NCBI GenBank assembly: GCA_023421735.1 | Contig: JAEZSP010000022.1 | Span: forward strand, 62,001 to 126,000 | Direction of reading: 5' to 3' | DNA length: 64,000 nucleotides | DNA from: Bacillota bacterium | GTDB taxonomy: Bacteria; Bacillota_A; Clostridia; Christensenellales; Aristaeellaceae | Shown: piece after piece, positions 24,583-33,951 of the stretch | Layout: every line of letters starts with the position of its first letter | How positions within the stretch are numbered: the first letter of the stretch is position 1 | Program-made: the position numbers and the translations under genes | Notes under the pieces: model-generated | What the model was told of the DNA's origin: nothing | Seen by the model: only the letters and a program-made list of their open reading frames with translations | Database searches by the model: none

Positions 24583-26277
24583 ATGAAACATCTTCAGAAA
24601 ATCGCGGTCCGCCATCGCGCGCTCATCGCGGTCTATTTCCTCTTGGGCATCTCAGGGGCCTTTTTGACGTCCTTTTCCGCCCGCGCGTTTCAAAGTGTCG
24701 TCGATCGCTTTGCGGATCATACCCTCGTTCCGCCTGTCATCGCCGTTTACGGCGCGGCGCTTCTTCTCCAGTACATCGTCTGTTATCTCAATGAATATCC
24801 GACGCGCAGGCTCGAGCATGGCTTCACGCTCGCGCTTAAGGTCGGCGCGCTGAAAAAGGTCGCCGTCATAGACCATCTCGCTTATGTCAAGCTCGGCACC
24901 GGCACGCTCATCCAGCGCATCGAAAACGGCGCGGCTGCGGGCGCAAACATGCTCTTCGGCTTCTGGCTCCGGCTTGGGGGAGAGCTTATCCCTTCCATGG
25001 TCTTTTCCGTCCTCTTTGTCTATGCCATTAACCGAACCGTCATGGCTGCAATCCTCGCGGGTTATCTGGTCGTATTTCTCGTGACGAACCTCCTTTTGCG
25101 GGCGCTTTACCGCATCAAGGAGACGATTCTCGTCGGCGAGGAAACCTTCAACCATACGCTCGTGCGCGGTTTTATGGAGATGGTGGTGTTCCGCGTCCAT
25201 CGCCGCTTTGGGGCGGAGATCGAAAAGGCGGAGCGCGCGGCGGCGTCCATCGTGCGCGGCAAGGCGAAGATGAAGATGATCCACGAGGCGTTTTTCACCA
25301 TCTTCGCGCTGCTTGTCGGCTTTTTCAAAATCGGGATCATCGTCTATGGCTGGCGCACGCATGCGCTCAGCATCGGCGCAATCGTTGCGCTCATTGCACT
25401 CATCGACAATGCCTATACGCCAGTCGCCATCTTCAACGTCATCTACATCGATTATAAGCTTGACCGCGTCGCCTTTCGGCGCTATGAGGCGTTTCTCAAT
25501 GCCCCGGAAGATGTGCGCCTGTTTTCCGGTGCGCATCTCGACGCGCTCTCCGGCGCGGTCGCACTCAAGGACGTCTTTTTTGCCTACGAAAATCGCACGA
25601 TCCTCGCGCATTTCTCCCTCGACATCAAAAAGGGCCGCTCCCTCGCACTGGTGGGGGAGAGCGGCTCCGGAAAATCGACGGTGATGAAGCTGCTCGCGGG
25701 GCTCGTTCATCCCGCTGCGGGCAACGTGGAACTGGACGGACAGAGCCTCGATGGGATGAACCTCAACAGTTATTACGCCCAGATCGCCTATCTGCCGCAG
25801 GAACCGTCGGTGTTTGACGGGACGCTCCGGGAAAATCTCGCCTTCGATGCGGCGATTCCCGACGCCGATCTCATCGACGCCCTTCGGGATGCGGGGCTTT
25901 TGCCCCTCTTTGAAAAGCTTGCGCACGGGCTCGATACGCAACTGGGTGAGCGCGGCGTCACGCTCTCGGGCGGCGAGCGCCAGCAGCTTGCCCTTGCCCG
26001 GCTCGCCTTCACGCGCGCACACATTATTTTGCTTGATGAGGCGACCTCCGCCATCGACAATCTGACCGAGCAGGCCGTTATGAAGCGCACGATGGCACGC
26101 CTTTCAAACCGCACGGTCGTCGCCGTAGCGCACCGGCTCGATTCGGTGAAGGATTTTGACGAGATCGTCGTCATGCGGGCGGGAGAGGTCGTCGAACGCG
26201 GCTCCTTTGGTTCCCTCATGCGGGCAAACGGACCCTTCCGCGTGCTCTATGCGCGTACGCCCCCGAATTTGCGCTGA
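24583..26277 (+). CDS. ABC half-transporter (fused membrane and ATPase domains)
   Basis: A 564-residue exporter-type protein. Residues 1-300 carry about six membrane helices. The nucleotide-binding domain (about 330-560) has Walker A VGESGSGKSTVMKLLAG, a Q-loop YLPQEP, signature LSGGERQQLALARLA, Walker B IILLDEATSAIDN and an H-loop AVAHRLDSV. It probably works as a homodimer, exporting an unknown substrate. ATG 24583 lies just behind the sequestrable GGAG. Its 3' end overlaps the converging MATE gene by 31 nt. The structured leader suggests ligand control, perhaps by the exported compound (inference). Confidence 0.92.
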   Translation: MKHLQKIAVRHRALIAVYFLLGISGAFLTSFSARAFQSVVDRFADHTLVPPVIAVYGAALLLQYIVCYLNEYPTRRLEHGFTLALKVGALKKVAVIDHLAYVKLGTGTLIQRIENGAAAGANMLFGFWLRLGGELIPSMVFSVLFVYAINRTVMAAILAGYLVVFLVTNLLLRALYRIKETILVGEETFNHTLVRGFMEMVVFRVHRRFGAEIEKAERAAASIVRGKAKMKMIHEAFFTIFALLVGFFKIGIIVYGWRTHALSIGAIVALIALIDNAYTPVAIFNVIYIDYKLDRVAFRRYEAFLNAPEDVRLFSGAHLDALSGAVALKDVFFAYENRTILAHFSLDIKKGRSLALVGESGSGKSTVMKLLAGLVHPAAGNVELDGQSLDGMNLNSYYAQIAYLPQEPSVFDGTLRENLAFDAAIPDADLIDALRDAGLLPLFEKLAHGLDTQLGERGVTLSGGERQQLALARLAFTRAHIILLDEATSAIDNLTEQAVMKRTMARLSNRTVVAVAHRLDSVKDFDEIVVMRAGEVVERGSFGSLMRANGPFRVLYARTPPNLR

Positions 26278-27590
26278 CGCCTGTAGTATGCGATTGCGAG
26301 GATGATCGTCGCACCCACCCACGCGGCGGGCTCTGCATAGTAGATGCCCGTCGCGCCGATCGCATACGTGAGCGCCCAAGCGACGCCCACGCGCATCGCG
26401 CATTCGCCCAGCCCCGAAACCATGGGCATTACCGTGTCGCCCATGCCCTGCAATGCCGAGCGGTAGACGTGCAGAAAGTACAAGACGGGTAGGATCGCTG
26501 CCATCGTGAAGAGGTATCGCTTTGCGACATACAGAACCTGCGGGTCGGCGGATTTTTCGATGAACAGCCGCAGAAGCGCCTCCCCGAACAGGAACATCAT
26601 CCCCGCAATTGCGGCCGATGTCGCGAGGGAAATCAGTAGCGCCCGGTTGACCCCGTGCCGGATGCGCGCATGGTTTTTCGCGCCCAGATTCTGCCCTGCA
26701 TAGGTCGTAACCGCGTAGCCGTAAGAGACTGCGGCCATCTCGAATACGCCGTAGAGCTTGTTGGTGGCGGTAAAGCCCGCGACATAGAAGAAGCCGAGTC
26801 CGTTGATGACGTACTGAACCGCCATGCCGCCCGCCGCAATCAGCGCGTTTTGAAATGCCATGGGAAAGGCGAGCCGGAAGAGCATGGCGACGTCCGCCCG
26901 GCGCATCTGGAAGTCCGCGCGCGTGAGCTTCAGCGACTCGATTCGCCGCGCGTAGAAAAGGCAGATCAAGGCTGCCCCGCCCTGCGCAAGGAGCGTCGCG
27001 CCCGCGGCGCCCTTCACGCCCCAGTGAAAACCCACCACGAACAGAAAATCAAGCCCGATGTTCGCAAGCGACGCCGCGACCATGGCGTACAGCGGTGCGC
27101 GGCTGTTCCCGACCGCGCGCAACAGCGCGGATAGCAGGTTGTACGCGGCGGTCACGCCGATCCCGCCAAATAGGATGTATAGATAGTCCGCCGCCATTTC
27201 GAACACCAGGTCGTTCGTGTCCAAAAGCCGCAAAAGCGGTTTCACGACAGCAATGCCGGCTACGGTGAAAAAAAGCGCAATGCCCGTAGCCAGGAGGATC
27301 GTTGTCGCGGTCGCACGCCGCAACCCCGCCGCATCGCGCGCGCCGAACCGCTGCGCAATGAGGATCGAAAAGCCCTGCATGAATCCCACGATTGCCGAAA
27401 ACCACATCCAAAACGGCCAGTCCGCAGACCCAACCGCGCCCAGCGCCTGAATGCCGGCAAACTGCCCGACGATTGCCGCGTCGGTCGCGGTATAGAGCTG
27501 CTGAAACACGTTTCCGAGCATCAGGGGCAGCGCGAACAGGACGATGTGTCCCGACGGGCTACCCCTGGTCATGTCTCTCGTATGCGCCAT
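26247..27590 (-). CDS. MATE family multidrug/toxin extrusion protein
   Basis: A 447-residue protein with about 12 hydrophobic segments in two homologous halves. The start MTRGSPSGHIVLFALPLMLGN is preceded by a family-like N-terminus, with QQLYTATDAAIVGQFAG following as in NorM-type antiporters. It exports drugs or metabolites with Na+ or H+. It starts 1 nt after the stop of the CCA-adding enzyme gene, with GGAGG in front, so both share a transcript. The 3' end overlaps the converging ABC gene. Confidence 0.93.
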   Translation of the reverse strand: MAHTRDMTRGSPSGHIVLFALPLMLGNVFQQLYTATDAAIVGQFAGIQALGAVGSADWPFWMWFSAIVGFMQGFSILIAQRFGARDAAGLRRATATTILLATGIALFFTVAGIAVVKPLLRLLDTNDLVFEMAADYLYILFGGIGVTAAYNLLSALLRAVGNSRAPLYAMVAASLANIGLDFLFVVGFHWGVKGAAGATLLAQGGAALICLFYARRIESLKLTRADFQMRRADVAMLFRLAFPMAFQNALIAAGGMAVQYVINGLGFFYVAGFTATNKLYGVFEMAAVSYGYAVTTYAGQNLGAKNHARIRHGVNRALLISLATSAAIAGMMFLFGEALLRLFIEKSADPQVLYVAKRYLFTMAAILPVLYFLHVYRSALQGMGDTVMPMVSGLGECAMRVGVAWALTYAIGATGIYYAEPAAWVGATIILAIAYYRRQRKFGGVRA

Positions 27591-27591
27591 G

Positions 27592-28935
27592 TCATTCCTC
27601 CGGCGGATATTCCCTCGTAATCATCTTGAGCGCGCGCTGTTTTTCGTGTCCCGAAAAATGCAAATCCCGCGCGCGCCGCAGCATTTCTCCCATCCGCTTG
27701 CCCGGCTTGTAGCCCGCAGCTACCAAATCCGCGCCCGTAAGCATGGGGCGGGCCGCGCATTCGTAATAATCCGCCAACCGATTCTGCAAAAACATCCAGT
27801 TCGCCATCTGATACGGCCTGTCAAGCTTTCCGCTTGCATCTGCGCGCGAAAGGAGAATGAGATCCTCCGGGCACACGCTCTCGTCGAACATCCGCCGCGT
27901 CTTGCCTTTTTTCGAGTGCGCATGCGCCATCATATTCGGTCGCATGTGCAGAAGCGTCATGTTTTTCACATACGCAATGGTTCGCGCGTTTGTCGTGAGC
28001 CGCCTGAGCTGTCTCTCGGCGAGGAGCGCGCCCGTTTCCGGATGGCGGTAGGACGTAATCCTTCCGCCGATCACCTCGGTCGCGTTCTGCTTGCCCAAAT
28101 CATGCATCAGCGCCGCGAGCATGAAATTCGCAGGCTCCTTCGCCCTATCCCGCAGCGCGGCCGCCGCGTCAAGCGTGAGCATGGTGTGCCGAAAGACGTC
28201 GCCCTCCGGATGAAATGCGGGGTTTTGTTCGACGCCGATCATCCCCGCGATTTCCGGAAAGAATTCGTCCAGCTTGTCCATTTGATGAAGCACCGAGAAA
28301 AATACGCTTGGCCTGTCTGCCTTTAAAAGCGCCTTTAATAGCTCTTCATAGATCCGTTCGCGCGAAAGATGCGTGACGTCGATCCCACGGCACAACCGCA
28401 CCGTCTCGTTTGCAACCGTCGCGTCCAGGCGCGCCGCGAACTGGGCCGCCCGGAAAACCCGGAGCGCGTCGTCCGCAAACGTCTGATCCGAAACATGCCG
28501 GATGATTCGTTTCTCCAAATCGCGCTGCCCGCCCCAGAAATCCAGAATCTCGTCTTTGAGCGGGTCGAGCATCATGGCGTTGACCGTAAAATCCCGCCGC
28601 ACGCTCGCTTCCTTTGGCGTCATGAACGGATCGACTTTCACATCAAAATCCGTATGCTTCACGCCCGCGCGCGATTCTCTGCGCGGCATGGCGACGTCGA
28701 TGTCCGTGTGCCGCATGCCGATCACGCCGAACGATGCGCCCTTGTCGTAAGGTTCGCCGATTTTACCCAGCAGCGCGCGCAGACGCTCCGGCGTCACGCC
28801 GAAAACCTCGATATCGATGTCCTTGCCCGTCGCGCCCGTCAGCTTGTCGCGCACAAATCCGCCCACAAAATAAGCGCGCCCGCCGGCGTTCTTCACCGCG
28901 CGCGCGATCTCCAGCGCAATTTGTCCGTCGTTCAT
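27592..28935 (-). CDS. cca: CCA tRNA nucleotidyltransferase (HD-domain type)
   Basis: A 447-residue class II nucleotidyltransferase. The head domain has YFVGGFVRDKLTGATGKDID and RRDFTVNAMMLDP. A C-terminal HD domain (RHTMLTLDAAAALR..ALMHDLGKQ) suggests extra phosphohydrolase activity. It adds or repairs the 3' CCA of tRNAs. The ATG at 28935 lies 7 nt after GGGTG; an alternative ATG at 28941 is too close to that site. It begins about 85 nt downstream of the PPi-PFK terminator. Confidence 0.92.
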   Translation of the reverse strand: MNDGQIALEIARAVKNAGGRAYFVGGFVRDKLTGATGKDIDIEVFGVTPERLRALLGKIGEPYDKGASFGVIGMRHTDIDVAMPRRESRAGVKHTDFDVKVDPFMTPKEASVRRDFTVNAMMLDPLKDEILDFWGGQRDLEKRIIRHVSDQTFADDALRVFRAAQFAARLDATVANETVRLCRGIDVTHLSRERIYEELLKALLKADRPSVFFSVLHQMDKLDEFFPEIAGMIGVEQNPAFHPEGDVFRHTMLTLDAAAALRDRAKEPANFMLAALMHDLGKQNATEVIGGRITSYRHPETGALLAERQLRRLTTNARTIAYVKNMTLLHMRPNMMAHAHSKKGKTRRMFDESVCPEDLILLSRADASGKLDRPYQMANWMFLQNRLADYYECAARPMLTGADLVAAGYKPGKRMGEMLRRARDLHFSGHEKQRALKMITREYPPEE

Positions 28936-29020
28936 GCACATCACCCATGCAATTATACCATGACTGCCGGAATTTGCGCAAGCCGGCCGACGTCCCCTGC
29001 AGCCCGGCGGAACTGTTCCC

Positions 29021-29063
29021 AAAAGACAAATCGTCGCCCCGGGGCTTGGCCCGCGGGGCGACG
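29021..29063 (-). terminator. Terminator of the PPi-phosphofructokinase gene
   Basis: A perfect 10-bp inverted repeat (29032-29041 with 29054-29063) followed, on the minus strand, by ATTTGTCTTTT (29031-29021). It is about 70 nt past the gene's stop. Confidence 0.85.
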
Positions 29064-29134
29064 GCAGGTGGTTGTAAAACCATCCCGCAGCAGGGGAGTC
29101 TGAGGATCCTGGGCGCGGCGCTCCCGTTTCTCCG

Positions 29135-30379
29135 TTACTTCTCCGCCCTGACCTTTTTGAGCTGCACAAAGCGCGGCAGGCCGTTGACCTTCTCGAGCTG
29201 TGTTTCACCCTGGATGAGGGGCAGGCAGTAATCGACGAAGCCCTGGTTGATTCCGTCGCCCGATTCGGTGATCCACTCGAGCGGCACCTTCTTCTCGGTG
29301 TTCGCAACGACGGTGAGGTCGAAGAGCTTCACCTTGCAGACGTATTTGCCGTCCTCATAGACGCGCTCGAAGCCGACCATCTTGTCCGTAATGCCCGCAA
29401 CGGCGTTCTCGACAGCGGCCTTTCCGGCGGAGAAGGACTCGTCGATGTCTGTCTGGGATGCGCAATGCGCCGCGCAGCGCTGGAGGAGCGACAGCTCGAT
29501 GCCGCGCACCTTGGCGCCGGTCTCGTTCTTGATGTGATTGGCAAGGAACGCGGCCAGTCCGCCCAGCTGCGCATGACCAAAGCTGTCCTTCGCCATGTTC
29601 TTGTTGGCGTACTCGGCGATAAACGTGCCCTCCTTGTCGTGAATGCCCTCGGACACGACGATCAGGCACTTTTTCTTCGCGGCGTAGATCTTTTTGACGG
29701 TCGCTGTAAACTTGTCAAAGTCGAAATCGACCTCGGGGAGGTAGATGAGGTCGGCGCCCTGTCCGGCGGGCGCGAGCGCGGCTGCAGCCGTCAGCCAGCC
29801 CGCGTGGCGGCCCATGCACTCGACGATGGTCACCATGCCGGTGTCATAGACGGTGGAATCGCGGTACACTTCCATGACGGAGGTGGCGATGTACTTCGCC
29901 GCAGAGGCAAAGCCGGGGCAGTGATCGGTTCCCGCAAGATCGTTGTCGATGGTCTTGGGAATGCCCATGCAGCGGCACTCGTAGCCGTTTTTCAGCATGA
30001 ACTTCGAGATCTTGTTGCAGGTGTCCATGGAGTCGTTGCCACCGTTGTAGAAGAAATAGCGGATGTCGTGCTTTTTGAAGATTTCGAGAATCTTCTTATA
30101 GTCCGTGTCGTCCACATCCGGATCCTTCAGCTTGTAGCGGCAGGAGCCCAGTGCCGAGGAGGGCGTGTACTTCATGTACTTGAGCTCCTCCGGGTCCTCC
30201 TTGGACATATCCATGAGATCGTCGTTGAGGATGCCGAGAATGCCGTTTGCCATGCCGTATACGTTCGTAATGACATCGGAGTCCAGCGCGGTCTTGATCG
30301 CGCCATATGCGGATGCGTTGATCACCGAGGACGGGCCGCCGGACTGGCCGATGACCGCGGCGCCTTTCAAAATAGACAT
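29135..30379 (-). CDS. pfp: Diphosphate-dependent phosphofructokinase
   Basis: A 414-residue PfkA-family enzyme. At the donor site it has GGNDSMDT, with Asp where ATP enzymes have Gly, and PKTIDNDL, with Lys where ATP enzymes have Gly; this pair marks pyrophosphate use. MGRHAGWLTAAAAL and the fructose-6-phosphate region ELSLLQRCAAHCASQTD are conserved. It interconverts fructose 6-phosphate and fructose 1,6-bisphosphate with PPi. It has its own promoter (30414-30442) and terminator. PPi dependence is common in anaerobic Clostridia. Confidence 0.93.
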   Translation of the reverse strand: MSILKGAAVIGQSGGPSSVINASAYGAIKTALDSDVITNVYGMANGILGILNDDLMDMSKEDPEELKYMKYTPSSALGSCRYKLKDPDVDDTDYKKILEIFKKHDIRYFFYNGGNDSMDTCNKISKFMLKNGYECRCMGIPKTIDNDLAGTDHCPGFASAAKYIATSVMEVYRDSTVYDTGMVTIVECMGRHAGWLTAAAALAPAGQGADLIYLPEVDFDFDKFTATVKKIYAAKKKCLIVVSEGIHDKEGTFIAEYANKNMAKDSFGHAQLGGLAAFLANHIKNETGAKVRGIELSLLQRCAAHCASQTDIDESFSAGKAAVENAVAGITDKMVGFERVYEDGKYVCKVKLFDLTVVANTEKKVPLEWITESGDGINQGFVDYCLPLIQGETQLEKVNGLPRFVQLKKVRAEK

Positions 30380-30413
30380 ATCGGGTCATTCCTTTCGATA
30401 TTTTCCTCCGTAA

Positions 30414-30442
30414 ATTCTATCCCAAAGCGCATATAATGTCAA
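30414..30442 (-). promoter_or_regulatory. Promoter of the PPi-phosphofructokinase gene
   Basis: Minus-strand TTGACA (30437-30442) and TAGAAT (30414-30419) with a 17-nt spacer, 35 nt upstream of the start codon. Confidence 0.85.
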
Positions 30443-30531
30443 TTTTCGCCGGGTTAATTTAAAAAAACGCGGCGCGTAAGCTGCGAATTGTGGTACAATA
30501 ACAGCTGAACGTATGAAAGGGGGCGGGGTCT

Positions 30532-31509
30532 ATGCCGTCCTATCAGCCGCTTGTCGTGGAATATAGGGGAGAACTCATCGATCTTACGCATAACGGATAC
30601 GCCGTGATCGTCGACGAAAACTCAAACGTCGTCTTTTCCGTCGGAAACCCGGATGCGATGGTCTTTTATCGCTCCGCATCAAAGCCCATTCAGGCGCTGC
30701 CCGTGATCGCACACGAATTGGACGTCCAATATGGCCTCACCGAAGAGGAAACCGTCATCTTCGCGGGCTCCCATATGGCAGAGCCGAGGCAGGTTCAGGC
30801 GCTCGAATCGATCCACAAAAAGACGGGCCTCGCGGAAAGCTGCCTCGTCATGAAGCCCACGCGCCCGCAGGCGAAGCATGAGCCGGATCTCGCGCCCCGC
30901 AAAATGTATCATAACTGTTCCGGTAAGCACACCGGCGCGATGCTCCTGCAACGGGCGCTGGGCGGGGACGTGTGCGACTATTGGAAAATGGATAGCCTTG
31001 CGCAAAACGAGATCAGAAGATGCGTCGCCCTGCTCTCGGAATTCCCACTGGAAAACATCGTCGACGGCATCGATGGCTGCGGCGTTCCGGTGTTCGCGGT
31101 CGGCATGAAAAACATTGCCATCGCGTTTAAAAATCTTGTCTGCCCGGAGAAAATTGCAGACCCCGCCCTTGCGGCGGCAGCCGCGCGCTTCGTACCGCGG
31201 ATTCACCGGTATCCCGTCATGATGCGCGGCACGGGCATGCTCTGCTCTCGTTTCAACGAAGATCCCCAAGTGGTCGCCAAGGGCGGCGCGAACGCGGTCT
31301 ACAGCTTCGCGCTCAAGGACAAAAAGCTCGGTTTCGCGCTCAAGCTCGCGGACGGCGTGGAAACCGTCTGGCCGATGGTGATCGCGCGGCTTCTGAAGGA
31401 AGTCGGCCACGAAAACCCCGAGACCTTCAAAATGCTCGCAGAACTCTGTCCCGAGACGATTTTTAACGACAACGAGACGCCCTGCGGGCATCGCGTCTGC
31501 GTCTTTTAG
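30532..31509 (+). CDS. Asparaginase (asparaginase II family, PF06089 type)
   Basis: A 325-residue protein of the thermolabile-type asparaginase family, unrelated to EcAII. Signatures are FYRSASKPIQALPVIA, GSHMAEPRQVQAL, YHNCSGKHTGAMLL and GIDGCGVPVFA. It hydrolyses asparagine to aspartate and ammonia, apparently in the cytoplasm since there is no signal peptide. ATG 30532 has AGGGGGCGGGG upstream. A weak TACAAT box lies near 30495. It stands alone between pfp and the rimP operon. Confidence 0.88.
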   Translation: MPSYQPLVVEYRGELIDLTHNGYAVIVDENSNVVFSVGNPDAMVFYRSASKPIQALPVIAHELDVQYGLTEEETVIFAGSHMAEPRQVQALESIHKKTGLAESCLVMKPTRPQAKHEPDLAPRKMYHNCSGKHTGAMLLQRALGGDVCDYWKMDSLAQNEIRRCVALLSEFPLENIVDGIDGCGVPVFAVGMKNIAIAFKNLVCPEKIADPALAAAAARFVPRIHRYPVMMRGTGMLCSRFNEDPQVVAKGGANAVYSFALKDKKLGFALKLADGVETVWPMVIARLLKEVGHENPETFKMLAELCPETIFNDNETPCGHRVCVF

Positions 31510-31583
31510 GCCTGCGAACGTTAAAAATGGCATAATTCGTCCCGTGTCCGCGCCTCACGGGCGTAAAATTCAGCCAAACACGG

Positions 31584-31612
31584 TTGTAATGGGCGTGGGA
31601 TCGTGGTATAAT
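31584..31612 (+). promoter_or_regulatory. Promoter of the rimP-nusA-infB operon
   Basis: TTGTAA (31584-31589) and TATAAT (31607-31612) with a 17-nt spacer, about 100 nt before rimP. Confidence 0.8.
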
Positions 31613-31641
31613 TACTTATGTATTCACGCGGATAGGCGTAT

Positions 31642-31674
31642 CACCCGCCGAGACAAGATCGGCGGTGTGTTTTT
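31642..31674 (+). terminator. Attenuator-like hairpin in the rimP-nusA leader
   Basis: A 9-bp stem with one bulged C (31642-31651 with 31659-31667) is followed by TGTTTTT. It lies between the promoter and rimP, so some transcripts should end before the operon. A second small GC hairpin (31680-31694) follows. NusA itself stimulates such terminators, so feedback control is possible (inference). Confidence 0.65.
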
Positions 31675-31712
31675 GCAGGGGCGGCGGGGCCGCCGGAAAT
31701 GGAGTGTTGCCT

Positions 31713-32204
31713 TTGCCTAAGCAGTCTATGTCGGTTTCCGAGGCGCGAATGGTCGCGCAGATGCTCGCTGACGAAATGGGATATGAACTGGTCGATGTCG
31801 AGCTGGTCAAGGAACCGGCAGGGCGCTTCCTCCGCTTTTACGTTGAAAAGGGCGAAGGGGTATCTCTGGATGAGCTTGAGGCCTATCACAAGAAGATCCA
31901 ACCCTTGGTCGACAGGGTGGATTTCGACTATATGGAGGTTTCGTCGCCCGGTGCGGACAGGAAGCTTTCGACCGAGCGCGATTTTGCGCGCGCGCAGGGT
32001 ATGCGCGTTGAACTGCGTACCTACCGCCCGGTCAACGGCGCAAAGGCGTTTCAGGGCGAACTGAAGGGATTTGAAAACGAGCAGATCACGCTCGTCTCGG
32101 GCGGGAAAGAGCTCTCTTTTCCCCGCAAGGAGGTCGCGGTCGTCCGCCTGTTGGTCGAATTTGACGATGACGACTTGACAGACGACGCTCCCGACGCCCA
32201 ATAA
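31713..32204 (+). CDS. rimP: Ribosome maturation factor RimP
   Basis: A 163-residue protein. The N-terminal domain has MGYELVDVELVKEPAGRFLRFYVEK and the linker VSSPGADRKL, both diagnostic. It assists 30S maturation. The start is uncertain: a TTG at 31713 lies 8 nt after GGAG (31701-31704), while the first ATG (31728) is 23 nt away from any ribosome binding site. It is the first gene of a seven-gene translation operon, ending 15 nt before nusA. Confidence 0.92.
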   Translation: MPKQSMSVSEARMVAQMLADEMGYELVDVELVKEPAGRFLRFYVEKGEGVSLDELEAYHKKIQPLVDRVDFDYMEVSSPGADRKLSTERDFARAQGMRVELRTYRPVNGAKAFQGELKGFENEQITLVSGGKELSFPRKEVAVVRLLVEFDDDDLTDDAPDAQ

Positions 32205-32219
32205 CAGGAGGAAAGAAAC

Positions 32220-33359
32220 ATGGCCAACCAGACAATCGATTCGGGCGAGCTCATCAGCGCGCTTGACGCGCTCGCGAAGGAACGCCGGATCAATAAGGAA
32301 GTGCTGTTCTCGGCAATCGAGTCTGCGCTCATCTCGGCCTATAAAAAGAACTACGGCAAAACGGCAAATGTGCGCGCCTCCATTGACCGCATGAACGGCC
32401 AGGTCGAGGTGCTGTCCCGAAAGACCGTCGTCGAGGAGATCGAGGATCCGCTGTGCGAGATGACCATCGAGGAAGCTCGCAAGATCAATGATCGCTATGA
32501 ACTGGGCGACCTCGTCGAGGTTCCGGTTACGCCCCGAAACTTTGGGCGCATTGCCGCGCAGACCGCCAAGCAGGTGGTCGTGCAGCATATCCGCGAAGCA
32601 GAGCGCGGCGTCATCTACGACGAGTACTCCCAGAAGGAAAACGAGATTCTGACCGCCATCGTCCAGCGCGTGGAGAACAAAAACGTCTACGTGGAACTGG
32701 GGCGTACCGAGGGCGTCATTGAACCCAAGGAGCAGATGCACGGTGAGGAACTCAAGATTAACGACCGCATCAAGGTATACGTGCTTGAAGTTTCGCGCCT
32801 CGGACGCGGCCCGCAGGTCTTCGTTTCCCGCACGAATCCCGGCCTTGTGAAAAGGCTCTTCGAGCTTGAAGTGCCCGAGATCGTGACCGGCGTTGTGCAG
32901 ATTAAGTCCATCGCCCGCGAGGCGGGGTTCCGCACCAAGATGGCCGTCTTCTCGACCGATCCCATGATCGACGCGGTCGGCTCATGCGTGGGTCAGCGCG
33001 GCATGCGCGTCGAGAATGTCGTCGATGAACTCAAGACCGAGAAGATCGACATCGTCAAATGGTCGTCCAGTCCCGCGGAGTACATTGCAAACGCACTCAA
33101 CCCCGCGCGCGTCATCTCCGTCTACGTTTCCGACACGGAGAAGGCCGCAAAGGTCGTCGTGCCGGACAACCAGCTCTCCCTCGCCATCGGCAAGGAGGGG
33201 CAGAATGCCCGGCTCGCAGCAAAGCTCACCGGCTGGAAGATCGACATTAAGTCTCAGTCCGAGGTTGAACGTACCATCGAGGAGGCGCAGGCCGCCTTCG
33301 ACGAGGGCGAACTGGATCCCTTTGACGAGCAAATTGACGTGGAGGACATCGAAATCTGA
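32220..33359 (+). CDS. nusA: Transcription termination/antitermination factor NusA
   Basis: A 379-residue protein of the short, Gram-positive type. The N-terminal RNA-polymerase-binding domain (1-130) is followed by S1 ([22 protein letters not shown]), KH1 and KH2 ([35 protein letters not shown]). There is no C-terminal acidic-repeat domain, but the tail is acidic. It binds polymerase and modulates pausing and termination. The ATG follows AGGAGGAAAGAAAC; the stop overlaps the rnpM start. Confidence 0.97.
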   Translation: MANQTIDSGELISALDALAKERRINKEVLFSAIESALISAYKKNYGKTANVRASIDRMNGQVEVLSRKTVVEEIEDPLCEMTIEEARKINDRYELGDLVEVPVTPRNFGRIAAQTAKQVVVQHIREAERGVIYDEYSQKENEILTAIVQRVENKNVYVELGRTEGVIEPKEQMHGEELKINDRIKVYVLEVSRLGRGPQVFVSRTNPGLVKRLFELEVPEIVTGVVQIKSIAREAGFRTKMAVFSTDPMIDAVGSCVGQRGMRVENVVDELKTEKIDIVKWSSSPAEYIANALNPARVISVYVSDTEKAAKVVVPDNQLSLAIGKEGQNARLAAKLTGWKIDIKSQSEVERTIEEAQAAFDEGELDPFDEQIDVEDIEI

Positions 33360-33637
33360 TGCCAAAGACGCGCAAGGTGCCCATGCGGATGTGCGTGGGC
33401 TGCCGCGAGATGAAGCCCAAGCGCGAGCTCGTCCGCGTGGTAAAGCCCCAGGAGGGCGAGGCGCACATGGACCTCACCGGGAAAAGTCCCGGGCGGGGCG
33501 CGTATGTCTGTGCGAAGCTGGAATGCTTCAAAAAGGCGCGCAAGACCAAGGGCCTCGAGCGTGCGCTCGAGTGTACGATTCCCGGCGACGTGTTTGACGC
33601 GCTCGAGAATCAGATTCCGGAGGTATTGCCGGAATGA
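33359..33637 (+). CDS. rnpM: RnpM (YlxR/DUF448), RNase P modulator
   Basis: A 92-residue protein. RMCVGCREMKPKRELVRVV and PGRGAYVCAKLECFKKA are the YlxR signatures. In Bacillus subtilis the homologue binds and modulates RNase P RNA. The ATG overlaps the TGA of nusA by one base, and its own end overlaps ylxQ (ATGA), indicating coupled translation. Confidence 0.93.
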   Translation: MPKTRKVPMRMCVGCREMKPKRELVRVVKPQEGEAHMDLTGKSPGRGAYVCAKLECFKKARKTKGLERALECTIPGDVFDALENQIPEVLPE

Positions 33638-33951
33638 ACGGACTTTATGGCATGCTCGGGCTCTGTGCCCGGGCGGGCAGGCTCACCTCGGGTGAGGGCG
33701 CGGCGGAGAAGCTCATTCGCTCCGGGACGTGCAAGATCGCCTTCATCGACGAGGGTGCCTCGGAGAACGCGAAAAAGGCGATTGGCAATGCCGCGCGTTC
33801 ACACGATGTGCAGCTGGTCGCGCTTCCCGCCGGGGAATTGGGACGTGCGATCGGCAAGCCGGGTCGGATGGCGGCGGCAATCGCGGACGAATCGTTCGCG
33901 AAGAGCATACGATCAAAGATACAGACTACTTTCGGGGGTGTATTCACTTAA
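33634..33951 (+). CDS. YlxQ, L7Ae/L30e-family RNA-binding protein
   Basis: A 105-residue protein of the L7Ae superfamily. [25 protein letters not shown] and the K-turn-binding face [14 protein letters not shown] are typical. It probably binds kink-turn RNA; its partner is unknown. Position between rnpM and infB is conserved in Bacillota. The TAA stop shares its last A with the infB start. Confidence 0.92.
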   Translation: MNGLYGMLGLCARAGRLTSGEGAAEKLIRSGTCKIAFIDEGASENAKKAIGNAARSHDVQLVALPAGELGRAIGKPGRMAAAIADESFAKSIRSKIQTTFGGVFT

